A stretch of DNA of 64,000 bases. It comes from Polynucleobacter sp. AP-Jannik-300A-C4. Its GTDB lineage: Bacteria > Pseudomonadota > Gammaproteobacteria > Burkholderiales > Burkholderiaceae. The stretch's first letter is position 1. Each line of letters opens with the position of its first letter. The stretch spans positions 1,550,001-1,614,000 of the forward strand of contig NZ_CP061316.1 in NCBI RefSeq assembly GCF_018688335.1. Reading direction: 5' to 3'. Below are positions 27,304 to 34,536 of the stretch, in pieces. A model generated the notes under the pieces. It saw only the letters and a list, made by a program, of their open reading frames with translations. It searched no databases and was not told the origin of the DNA. A program made the translations under genes and the position numbers.

Positions 27304-27702
27304 TTATTCTTGCTCGGTAGACAGTTGATTAGATTGTGGAGTTAAGTAGTCACCTGCTAAGGCACCAGAAGGCGACTGAGCCACATACAAAGTGCCTGAT
27401 AATTTTCCGCCCTTCTCCATGGTTAATTCACCGTAGGTAATATTGCCACTAACAATACCTGTAGAGCGGATGGTAAGTTCTTGTATGGCATGAATATTTT
27501 GATTGGCTTTTCCAGCAATATCTATTTGCTCTCCTTCTACTACCCCGCCAATACTGCCATCCTGAGCAACATAAATATTTTTAGATTGAATGACACCTTC
27601 TAATTGTCCTGAAGTAAAAATAAGTTCAGGGGCATACATATCACCCTTCATCACCACGCCAGTGCCAACTACCAAAACACCAGGTGCATTTTCATTAAAC
27701 AT
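27304..27702 (-). CDS. Bactofilin (polymer-forming cytoskeletal protein)
   Basis: Small bactofilin-type protein (132 aa) made of a short right-handed beta-helix: repeated turns such as GVVMKGDMYAPELIFTSGQ, LEGVIQSKNIYVAQDGSIGG, VVEGEQIDIAGKANQN and GIVSGNITYGELTMEKGGKL. Bactofilins polymerise without nucleotide and organise cell shape, stalks or chromosome segregation in other bacteria. It is 2 bp behind one Sel1 gene and 28 bp before the other, so the three are almost surely co-expressed. Confidence 0.88.
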   Translation of the reverse strand: MFNENAPGVLVVGTGVVMKGDMYAPELIFTSGQLEGVIQSKNIYVAQDGSIGGVVEGEQIDIAGKANQNIHAIQELTIRSTGIVSGNITYGELTMEKGGKLSGTLYVAQSPSGALAGDYLTPQSNQLSTEQE

Positions 27703-27704
27703 GA

Positions 27705-28424
27705 CTATAAAACCCTGTACATTGTTCGCAAGTTTTCAATCTTGCGCCACTGCTGCTCAGCAGCATCAAATTCTTTGGTAAAGTCCTTTTTGATTGCATG
27801 CTGCATGATAATTAAGCAGCGATGGGCATGCTGATGCCTAAGTAACGTTGCGAGCGTTAGAAAATAAAATGCTTTGTGATGATCTTGCTGAACATGCTCA
27901 CCTTTTTCGTATAAGACTCCGAGGTTGTAGGCCGATTGGCGACTGCCTTCATTGGCCCCCACAGTCAAAAGCTCTACCCCTCTTCGGATATTTTTCTTGA
28001 TCCCTTGATCTTCACCGGTACCTACAACGTAAATATTGCCAAGGTTGCAATAGGCATCTAGGATTTCTTCTCTGATTGCCTTTTCGTAGTATTCAACAGC
28101 AACCTTCATATCGCGCTTAATACTCCCCATGCCACGCTCATGCATGAGGGCTACATTAAAGAGTGCATAACCATTACCAAGACTGCTATTGGAATTGACC
28201 CAGTCAAAGAGTTTTTCTATTTGCTGAGCATCCAAATGCCCATCAAAACACATCTTGGTAAGCGCAAACTGGGCTTCAGCATCTAATTCGTTATAGGCTA
28301 AGTCCCAAAAGATATCGAACGCCGCTTCGTAGCGACCACGATTAAGGTTGGATACAGCAATCTCCAGCATCGGATGCGTAAAGTTGTTATACGAGTCACT
28401 ACTGGAGGTGGTTTCTAAATTCAT
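27705..28424 (-). CDS. Sel1/TPR-repeat protein, paralogue A
   Basis: First gene of the operon (239 aa). Repeats are seen in FNVALMHERGMGSIKRDMKV, YCNLGNIYVVGTGEDQGI and YNLGVLYEKGEHVQQDHHKA. The N-terminal motif LNRGRYEAAFDIFWDLAYN parallels LQRGRFDAAFNIFYGLAKD in paralogue B. No signal peptide or membrane helix is visible. A poly-C/G tract with an adjacent -10-like hexamer lies about 50-75 bp upstream of the start. Confidence 0.85.
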   Translation of the reverse strand: MNLETTSSSDSYNNFTHPMLEIAVSNLNRGRYEAAFDIFWDLAYNELDAEAQFALTKMCFDGHLDAQQIEKLFDWVNSNSSLGNGYALFNVALMHERGMGSIKRDMKVAVEYYEKAIREEILDAYCNLGNIYVVGTGEDQGIKKNIRRGVELLTVGANEGSRQSAYNLGVLYEKGEHVQQDHHKAFYFLTLATLLRHQHAHRCLIIMQHAIKKDFTKEFDAAEQQWRKIENLRTMYRVL

Positions 28425-28476
28425 TCGCTATTTGAGTTAGTTTTTTGGTGGAGAGTTTTTAGCACCAAGATTGGGC

Positions 28477-28514
28477 ATAATTTTACCCCCCCCCCCGAGC
28501 CAGTTGAGCTCAAC
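28477..28514 (-). promoter_or_regulatory. Poly-G tract in putative promoter of the Sel1-bactofilin operon
   Basis: Eleven consecutive C (28486-28496; G on the minus strand) lie immediately upstream of TAAAAT, a -10-like hexamer for the minus-strand operon. GTTGAGCTCAAC, a 12-bp palindrome containing TTGAGC, lies at 28503-28514. Length change in the G-run would change promoter spacing. Confidence 0.5.
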
Positions 28515-28627
28515 GGCACTAAGGGATAACGCTTATGCAGACCTTTATCACTTTGGATGCACGCTTGAAGATTAAATTACTTAGGCAATGAATTAATTTT
28601 CAGAATAGTTAGATAAACTTTATCCCC

Positions 28628-28804
28628 ATGAAACATTACGAAATTATTTCCATTGAAAATGCTGGTGGAAAATACTGGGCAGTAAGCTACAAACTGTCGG
28701 ATGGTCATACAGATGTGGAGACTATTGTCGCCCTTGATCACCAAGAGGCGTTTGTGAAATTTCGCAATTGGATGATTGAGCAACTTAAGAGTAAACAACT
28801 ATAG
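28628..28804 (+). CDS. Small hypothetical protein (58 aa)
   Basis: Short acidic and aromatic protein starting MKHYEIISIENAGGKYWAVS and ending in LKSKQL. It has an even, protein-like composition and a plausible ATG, but the region upstream is not rich in purines so the ribosome site is weak. No family recognised. It lies opposite the Sel1 operon and ahead of a run of small plus-strand genes ending in a response regulator, with the TTGTCGTTTGAAACGGCAA palindrome just behind it. Confidence 0.55.
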   Translation: MKHYEIISIENAGGKYWAVSYKLSDGHTDVETIVALDHQEAFVKFRNWMIEQLKSKQL

Positions 28805-28813
28805 AGCATTGCC

Positions 28814-28832
28814 TTGTCGTTTGAAACGGCAA
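28814..28832. repeat. Degenerate third copy of the TGTCGTTT palindrome
   Basis: TTGTCGTTTGAAACGGCAA has 9-bp arms with one mismatch, related to the cores at 16049 and 19283. It lies 10 bp behind the 58-aa gene and could also act as a weak hairpin. Confidence 0.45.
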
Positions 28833-28953
28833 AAGATTGCACTAGCTCAATACCCGATCCCTCGAAATACCTAGCTTTTTGCGGCGGTGCACTATGAAAA
28901 AATACAGTTAGTTCACTTACCTAGGGGTATAGTTATTTTTCATAGGGGGATCG

Positions 28954-29151
28954 ATGAAGCGAATCGTGGATATCTATCGAAAAAATCAAAGAGATCAGGT
29001 CCTGTGGACTTATGTCATCTCATTGGGCGAAGATGGCTCCCACCCTAGTATTCAAGACTTTAAAAATAAAGCTCTAGCCCTAGCAGTTATCGAGGGGCGA
29101 GGCAGTCTAAATAAGTTAGAAGCTTTCGTTCATCTAGAACCACTAAATTAG
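28954..29151 (+). CDS. Small hypothetical protein (65 aa)
   Basis: Begins MKRIVDIYRKNQRDQVLWTY after a strong AGGGGGA ribosome site 3 bp upstream, and ends EAFVHLEPLN. The good ribosome site and 5-bp spacing to the next gene support it as real. No recognised domain. It is the likely first gene of a three-gene transcript leading to the response regulator at 29510. Confidence 0.7.
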   Translation: MKRIVDIYRKNQRDQVLWTYVISLGEDGSHPSIQDFKNKALALAVIEGRGSLNKLEAFVHLEPLN

Positions 29152-29156
29152 CGATC

Positions 29157-29513
29157 ATGGTGACTAGCGCGCTTCATGCCAGAATCATTGAGGAGTTGCG
29201 ACACTCTAACCCGCTTTTTTATCAAGAATATTGCAAGCTGGTTGAAGGTATTAGTAATCAAATTCGCCAAACTACCAAAGAGTATCCTGATAATTTTGAT
29301 TACACCAGTTTTACCGAAAGCTATAACAGAGCTACTCATGAGCCCGTACTCCACATTGTGATTGGTACCCACAAGAGCGATCTTTATATTGACATCTATA
29401 TTCATAAAGATAACTACTTTGTTATAGGCGAATGCAGCGGTGGCACGATAGCCAGAAATTCTCAAGAAACCCTTGAAATAGTTGCTCAAAAGATCAATAC
29501 GATCCTCTTATGA
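29157..29513 (+). CDS. Hypothetical protein (118 aa) coupled to a response regulator
   Basis: Soluble protein with a helical N-terminal half (ARIIEELRHSNPLFYQEYC) and a beta-rich C-terminal half (VLHIVIGTHKSDLYIDIYIH then DNYFVIGECSG). No family recognised. The ATGA overlap with the next gene indicates translational coupling to the FixJ-type regulator, so it may modulate or report to it; that is inference only. Confidence 0.7.
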   Translation: MVTSALHARIIEELRHSNPLFYQEYCKLVEGISNQIRQTTKEYPDNFDYTSFTESYNRATHEPVLHIVIGTHKSDLYIDIYIHKDNYFVIGECSGGTIARNSQETLEIVAQKINTILL

Positions 29514-30193
29514 ATGTCGAGCAGGCAATATCTAACTCACTTGACAGCAATCCTCTGGCGAGGACTGGTGTCGTCTATGTAATCGATGATGATGAGGCTG
29601 TGCGAGATTCGTTAGCACTACTTCTCAAAGCAAATGGATTAAAGGTCAGTCCACACGAAAGTGCCGAGAGATTTTTAACATCCTTAGAATCTACCGACTT
29701 ACAAGCTCCAAGTTGCGCCCTGATCGATATTCATCTTGGTGGCATATCCGGGATCGAGCTGCAAGAAAAGCTATTAGATTTAAACATCAATATTCCAATC
29801 GCCTTTATTACAGGTCACGGAGATGTTACTACGGCAGTCCATACTTTAAAGAAAGGGGCTTGTGACTTTATTCAAAAACCTGTCAAAGAAAATGCGCTTT
29901 GTGATCTCATTAGTCAAATGCTCTCTAAGGCACACTCAATACAAGAGCAAACTACTACCCTTGAGCAGATGAACGAACGATTTAAACTTCTCACCCCTAG
30001 GGAGCTTGATGTTCTCGATCGCATCGTTGCCGGCAGAATTAATAAGCAAGTTGGAGCCGACCTTGGAATTTCAATTAAAACTGTAGAAGCGCATCGAGCA
30101 AACATCATGGAAAAGCTCAAGGTTAATCGAGCAGCTAATTTGGTTCAGGTAGCACTAAAATATCAAGCAGCTAAAGCTCAGAGATTGATCTGA
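29510..30193 (+). CDS. FixJ/NarL-type response regulator, paralogue of 15135-15803
   Basis: 227-aa regulator: receiver domain with acidic triad Asp26-Asp27-Asp28, phospho-acceptor Asp73 in CALIDIHLGG, and KP in FIQKPVKE, then a LuxR-type DNA-binding domain (TPRELDVLDRIVAGRINKQV). Similarity to the regulator behind sqr spans the whole length. No kinase is adjacent. It overlaps the 118-aa gene by 4 bp. Confidence 0.88.
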   Translation: MNVEQAISNSLDSNPLARTGVVYVIDDDEAVRDSLALLLKANGLKVSPHESAERFLTSLESTDLQAPSCALIDIHLGGISGIELQEKLLDLNINIPIAFITGHGDVTTAVHTLKKGACDFIQKPVKENALCDLISQMLSKAHSIQEQTTTLEQMNERFKLLTPRELDVLDRIVAGRINKQVGADLGISIKTVEAHRANIMEKLKVNRAANLVQVALKYQAAKAQRLI

Positions 30194-30257
30194 AAAAAAT
30201 GTTTCTTGGTGGCCCAGGGCTGGGCTGACCAGTCCTAGGATGCTAAATCTGAATGAA

Positions 30258-31076
30258 TTATTGTGACTTAAGCCAAAACTTCCACCAAGGCTTCCTGTTT
30301 TGTAAGGTAATTTCTTGCTCGTCTTCCTGTAACTTAAAGAATGGCAGCAAGAGATCTTCCATGGAATAAAAACCTTTTGATTTACCCGACAGCTGCTCTA
30401 TAGCAAATAAAATACCATTTCCAAATGCCTCTCGTGAAATAGATTCATGCTTAAGTCGCACAGTTTGGTACGGGAAGCCAAATAAAATTTCGTGCGTGCC
30501 AATAATTCCACCAGCCCTTACAGTTTTAATGGCATCTTCTGATAGATCAAGCTCACTTGCTATAACCTTGGCCGTACCAGAAACTTCTGGCTTTTTCTTA
30601 AAGTGCTCTTCAATAATTTCAATATCGGTATATGGGGCAATATTTTTTAAAATTTTGGCGGCAATCAATAGGAAATTAATGCCCAATGTAATGTTAGGTG
30701 AATGCATCACCACCGTTCTATCTTGAAAACTCTTTAATTTTGCAAGGGCTGCTGGTTCATATTGAGAAACTGCGCTTACGATAATTACTCCACGTTTTGC
30801 CGCAGCTTCAGCGTAATACTCAAAACCCGACTCATTTGAAAAGTCGATAATGGCATCTACTGGCATATGATCCAACAACTGATCTGCGGTAAATTCATCT
30901 TTGGAATGAATGAGTCCAGGATCTTCTGTCTTAATTCCTAAAAATTCAGGTGCCGAGCGATGCTCAAGCGTGGTGGATTGCCTAACAACCCACTGCAAGT
31001 GTGCAGATTCTGACTCAAGCAAAACTGTGGCAACTGAACGTCCGGTTTTTCCAAAACCAATAAGACCTACTTTCAT
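30258..31076 (-). CDS. DapB-like dihydrodipicolinate reductase family protein, divergent
   Basis: 272 aa with an N-terminal Rossmann motif MKVGLIGFGKTGRSVA and the overall DapB layout (DAIIDFSNESGFEYYAEAAA, SPNITLGINFLLIAAKIL). The active-site block reads EEHFKKKPEVSGTA where true DapB has E-x-HHRxKxDxPSGTA, so the second His is Phe and one residue is missing. It may be a second, specialised reductase rather than the lysine-pathway enzyme. I chose ATG 31076, with GGAG 6 bp upstream, over 31097. The C-terminus has an unusual KPWWKFWLKSQ tail. Confidence 0.75.
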   Translation of the reverse strand: MKVGLIGFGKTGRSVATVLLESESAHLQWVVRQSTTLEHRSAPEFLGIKTEDPGLIHSKDEFTADQLLDHMPVDAIIDFSNESGFEYYAEAAAKRGVIIVSAVSQYEPAALAKLKSFQDRTVVMHSPNITLGINFLLIAAKILKNIAPYTDIEIIEEHFKKKPEVSGTAKVIASELDLSEDAIKTVRAGGIIGTHEILFGFPYQTVRLKHESISREAFGNGILFAIEQLSGKSKGFYSMEDLLLPFFKLQEDEQEITLQNRKPWWKFWLKSQ

Positions 31077-31107
31077 ATTTTCTCCTACGGGATTCATGGA
31101 AAGAAAG

Positions 31108-31150
31108 GTGAATGCTGTAGATTTGCATGACCGTTGGCCAACGCATTCAC
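31108..31150. repeat. Nested inverted repeat upstream of the DapB-like gene
   Basis: GTGAATGC (31108-31115) pairs with GCATTCAC (31143-31150), and the perfect palindrome CGTTGGCCAACG lies at 31132-31143. It is 31-74 bp upstream of the gene start and could be an operator. The rest of the gap to 31378 is AT-rich with no gene. Confidence 0.5.
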
Positions 31151-31378
31151 ACGCGGCGATTAACTGAAGAGTTAAAAGACTGCTTTTTTATACCTTACCA
31201 CATTAAGAAAAATTAATTAGCGTTTTCTTTCTAAGTTATTGATAGATATGGAAAATATTCAGAATTGACTTACATATTCTCTTTAAGAATCCCCATCAAT
31301 GGCTAATTTAGGATATTTCTTGCAAAGTCTAATAATCCCATATAAAGTATTATTAATCGTATTATTTAGGAGGTTGTT

Positions 31379-31645
31379 ATGGGTGCTGTTGTAGCCAATG
31401 ATTTAAAGACCAAGGGCATTAAAGCCATTGAAGACGCTTTACTAGGCCAACTAGAGGCGCCTGTTTCTGTGCGCGGGCAAATTAAATATGTTGTCATGAG
31501 TCAACAGCAATATCAATATCTACGCGAATGTGAGCTTGAGGCTGCTCTAGCCGAATCCAAAGCTGATTTGGCTAATGGTAAGTTTGTGAAAGAAACTGTA
31601 GCCGAGCATATCAAGCGTCTTAAGCAAATCACTAAAGCCGCGTAA
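31379..31645 (+). CDS. Type II antitoxin, Phd/YefM-like
   Basis: 88-aa protein whose N-terminal fold (AVVANDLKTKGIKAIEDAL, PVSVRGQIKYVVMSQQQYQY) matches the DNA-binding part of Phd/YefM antitoxins, with an acidic, Ala-rich C-terminal tail that would wrap the toxin. A perfect TAGGAGG ribosome site precedes it. It overlaps the toxin by one base (TAATG). The AT-rich repeats at 31340-31370 may be its autoregulatory operator. Confidence 0.82.
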   Translation: MGAVVANDLKTKGIKAIEDALLGQLEAPVSVRGQIKYVVMSQQQYQYLRECELEAALAESKADLANGKFVKETVAEHIKRLKQITKAA

Positions 31646-31920
31646 TGGCCTGGCAATTAATCTTTACTGATCAGTACAACAGGCGCGCCGCCAAGTTTTT
31701 AAAGCGCCATCCTGATGCAGAGGCTCAATACACCAAAGCACTTGAACTACTAGAACTTAATCCGCACCATCCCTCGCTTCGCCTCCATGGCTTATCAGGA
31801 AAACTTGATGGATTGCAAAGTATTTCGATCAACTTGAAATATCGCATCGTTATTGAAATGATCATTACTGAAACTGAAATTGTGTTGATCAATGTTGGCG
31901 ACCATGATGCAGTCTATTAA
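31645..31920 (+). CDS. Type II toxin, RelE/YafQ superfamily
   Basis: 91-aa RelE-fold protein: FTDQYNRRAAKFLKRHPDAE, then LHGLSGKLDGLQSISINLKY and RIVIEMI with the C-terminal NVGDHDAVY. The GD-HD-Y ending is typical of RelE/YafQ-type ribosome-dependent mRNA interferases. It starts on the last base of the antitoxin stop. Target specificity cannot be told from sequence. Confidence 0.85.
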   Translation: MAWQLIFTDQYNRRAAKFLKRHPDAEAQYTKALELLELNPHHPSLRLHGLSGKLDGLQSISINLKYRIVIEMIITETEIVLINVGDHDAVY

Positions 31921-32007
31921 TTTCAGCGTCCCATAACTAGACGCCGAATAAACTTGTTTCATTTAGAACAGACAATTAACTATCCTCTATCTATCGAGGA
32001 TTGATAT

Positions 32008-32044
32008 GAGCGGCCGCTAACGACCCAATGCAGACTTTGGCGGA
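32008..32044. repeat. Shared box with GACCCAATGCAGACTTTGGC, copy 2
   Basis: Corresponds to 20651-20683. It begins GAGCGGCCGCTAAC. The remaining gap 31921-32248 holds no other feature that I can support. Confidence 0.55.
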
Positions 32045-32248
32045 CGCATTTGTTTCCACTAATAATGCAATTTAGCCCGCCCTGCACTAACAGGACAATA
32101 ATCAGCGTGGCCTAAGTGTCACTGTGCAATAAAGTGTGTAACAAATATTAGAGTCTTAGTGAGGCCCTAACCACTCAGGGTTAGGTAAGTCGACACTATA
32201 GCGTCATGACTGCGATGGACAGTTGCAGATCAGAATTTGTTAAAAAAA

Positions 32249-32737
32249 TTACGGCCTTGGTGGCTGAGGTGGCCGACTGATGTTATTCATGCATTGATTC
32301 AATTCCATGGAACACGAAGGGTTAGGCTGAGGCCAAGAAAGAGGATTTGCATAGAAATTTTGCATGCAACTATTATAAATCTGGGTACGAGATGGAAAAC
32401 ATGCCGATGCAGCCCGATTTTGTTGATCGTACAAAGTCCAATTTACTTGATTATTACGGACATAACAGCTTTCCCAATTGGGGATGTTAGAGATAATTTT
32501 TTCCGCAAGACAGCTACCACCACCAGACTCCATTACGCATTTTCCAACCGCTTCGTCTGATTTACTTTCACAAATGTATTGTATGTTTGTTTGGTTGGTA
32601 CACGTTTTAAAGTTTGACATGCATACCTCCATTTGTGCAAACGTATCTTTTGCTAAAAAAATTAAAAAGGCTGCCAAGCAGCTTTTTAGTAAAAGATCGA
32701 AGTTTCGCGTAAAACTTGCTAAATTGAGTTTCATCAT
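32249..32737 (-). CDS. Exported Cys-rich hypothetical protein
   Basis: 162 aa from the ATG at 32737, which gives MMKLNLASFTRNFDLLLKSC followed by a hydrophobic core LAAFLIFLAKDTFAQ, a normal signal peptide. The mature part has 11 cysteines (C-x6-C pairs such as CMSNFKTC) and a Pro-rich end SRPPQPPRP, suggesting a disulfide-bonded periplasmic protein. An in-frame ATG at 32818 overlaps the upstream stop as TAATG and would add 27 residues. It is last in the GH5 operon. A smaller Cys-containing exported protein lies at 35263. Confidence 0.65.
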   Translation of the reverse strand: MMKLNLASFTRNFDLLLKSCLAAFLIFLAKDTFAQMEVCMSNFKTCTNQTNIQYICESKSDEAVGKCVMESGGGSCLAEKIISNIPNWESCYVRNNQVNWTLYDQQNRAASACFPSRTQIYNSCMQNFYANPLSWPQPNPSCSMELNQCMNNISRPPQPPRP

Positions 32738-32817
32738 TGAGGTTGTATGTATAGGAGTAAAGGTTATGTTCGCAAATATAGATGGGTTGAAAAAAATTGC
32801 ACCTAACCCACTGACCA

Positions 32818-34041
32818 TTACCTTAGCAATATCCCAGGAGAAGTTGGAATACTGCCAGGGATCTTATTAAGACTGAGTAATGACGAGATGATCTTAATCA
32901 CCATTGGCGAATAGCCATTGCCCTCGGATGGAATGCTGTAAATATTACCATCTAGATTTTTTACGCTTGCAAAGCTTTTACTGCTTGAATCATTCTTGCG
33001 AACTACAAGCAATGCATATTGGTTCCCTTGACCAACTTTTCGAGCATAGGTTGATTCAGAGGGTGGCAAACTAACCATATATGGCTTAGGTTGATTTTGA
33101 GCAGCTACTACCTGACCAAGAAATTCAAAAACGCTATTAGTAGATCTAACAGTCAAAATCAATTCAGCCTTAGGGGATTTCTTCTTGCCAGTAACCGCAT
33201 TTGATTTGCAGAAAATTTCAGGGCTAAATTCCTCTTTAACAAAGTTTGCGAACTTGTTCTCGTCAACGCAAACCTTATATTGCGTTTGGGGCTGTGTTTG
33301 TCCATACATCCCACTCCCACCATACCCGCCCATACCACCATACCCACCCATTCCTGGATAAGCAGAAAAAGGATTGGGTTGCTGATAGTTCGGCATCCCA
33401 CCTAGTGGGACTGCACTATGTTTTTTTGGCTCTTCTTGCACCTGGTCTACTGTTAAGCCATAACTCAGCAAGCGATACAGTTCCGCCTGAAATGCGGGAT
33501 ATTCTGGAAGTAGCGGGTTATTCATGTACTTCACTGAAGTACCATCTGCCTTCTTAATTTGAATAGAGCTAACAATTAGGCTGAACATCACTTCTCTAGG
33601 CAAGTTATCAGAAATAAAGAACTTTGCCGTTTCAATGGGGATCTGGGATAAAAAACCACGCAAAAAGGTTGCGTTATCTAGCGATGATTGTGAAAAGTTA
33701 AAACTGTTGCCAAAAGATAAATTCAGGCTTGGGCTAAGCGAGGTAATTCCAGCAGCACCACCAGCCAAGCCACCTATAAAGCCATTCATTGATCCACTGA
33801 TAGAAGGAGATGTTGTAACGTTCCCAGAACCATTGATGCTTGGAATATCTAAAAAGCTTAACGGCCTCTCATTTGAGGCTCGAACAATATTGATCAAAAT
33901 ACTGTTAAGTTGATATTGCTCCAAGATGCTGGCATAACTTGCCGACATCTCAGTAAAGTCAGGAGTGAGTGGAGTCGTACAGCCCCCAACTGTCAGAGCA
34001 GCAAGTGTGGCAGTAAAAATTCTTTTGAGAGGTAAGGTCAT
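32818..34041 (-). CDS. Outer-membrane-type lipoprotein of unknown function
   Basis: 407-aa lipoprotein. The signal peptide ends in a lipobox LTVGGC, so Cys21 is lipidated. The N-terminal third includes LEQYQLNSILINIVRASNER then PLSFLDIPSINGSG, followed by a low-complexity Gly/Ser region (GSMNGFIGGLAGGAAG). Residues ~230-247 form a Gly/Met/Tyr-rich run (GMGGYGGMGGYGGSGMYG). No enzyme motif is seen. It sits between a small membrane protein gene (13 bp gap) and the Cys-rich gene in the GH5 operon, hinting at an envelope complex. Confidence 0.75.
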   Translation of the reverse strand: MTLPLKRIFTATLAALTVGGCTTPLTPDFTEMSASYASILEQYQLNSILINIVRASNERPLSFLDIPSINGSGNVTTSPSISGSMNGFIGGLAGGAAGITSLSPSLNLSFGNSFNFSQSSLDNATFLRGFLSQIPIETAKFFISDNLPREVMFSLIVSSIQIKKADGTSVKYMNNPLLPEYPAFQAELYRLLSYGLTVDQVQEEPKKHSAVPLGGMPNYQQPNPFSAYPGMGGYGGMGGYGGSGMYGQTQPQTQYKVCVDENKFANFVKEEFSPEIFCKSNAVTGKKKSPKAELILTVRSTNSVFEFLGQVVAAQNQPKPYMVSLPPSESTYARKVGQGNQYALLVVRKNDSSSKSFASVKNLDGNIYSIPSEGNGYSPMVIKIISSLLSLNKIPGSIPTSPGILLR

Positions 34042-34054
34042 AAAATCTTAAAGT

Positions 34055-34528
34055 TTAAGTAGGTAAAAGTAGCAACACAGCTAGAGATATTGACACCCCA
34101 AAGTCCCAGATAAGAATGAGAGTGTTATTAGGGGCAAAGTTTTTATTGATTACGACTTCCTTTAGATGATTTATGCCAGAAAAAAATAGAAACGCAACTA
34201 CTGAAATGGAAATGGTGACCTGGGCAGACCTGCCCCAATAAAGTGCGTAAAAGCAAGAGACGCCAAGCCCTAATGAGACAGCTGCTATTTCATACTGAAA
34301 GCCGTTTGTTACCCACCCAATAGTCTTAGCCATCTTTTTGGCAAAAAGAGAATGCATCACCGATGCAGAAATAAAAGCAAACCCGCAAAAAAATAAGAGC
34401 CAATTGATGGCTCGCTCTTCAAAAAGACTTGTATGCACCATTCCAGGTGGAATAGAGCCTGAGATAGTCAACCACCATGCCATAAAAAATAAACCTGGAA
34501 AAATAAATCCCGACGCAATATATTTCAT
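34055..34528 (-). CDS. Small membrane protein (DUF6790-like)
   Basis: 157 aa with four predicted helices: IASGFIFPGLFFMAWWLTI, WLLFFCGFAFISASVMHS, IAAVSLGLGVSCFYALYWG and a C-terminal pair. A conserved-looking GFQYEIAAVSLGLG and FSGINHLKEV suggest the DUF6790 group, named from memory. It starts 8 bp behind the HXXEE gene, with which it may form a membrane pair. Function unknown. Confidence 0.7.
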   Translation of the reverse strand: MKYIASGFIFPGLFFMAWWLTISGSIPPGMVHTSLFEERAINWLLFFCGFAFISASVMHSLFAKKMAKTIGWVTNGFQYEIAAVSLGLGVSCFYALYWGRSAQVTISISVVAFLFFSGINHLKEVVINKNFAPNNTLILIWDFGVSISLAVLLLLPT

Positions 34529-34536
34529 GCGGTAAC

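Noticed and set aside
30204..30250. Possible third tRNA remnant (CCCAGGGCTGGGC near a TGGTGGCCC)
   Set aside because: No T-loop GGTTCGA or anticodon stem can be recognised; it may just be a small hairpin behind the response regulator.
32478..32870. Plus-strand frame of 130 codons overlapping the Cys-rich exported protein and lipoprotein genes
   Set aside because: It is antisense to two genes with clear signal peptide and lipobox features and fits the minus-strand operon poorly.
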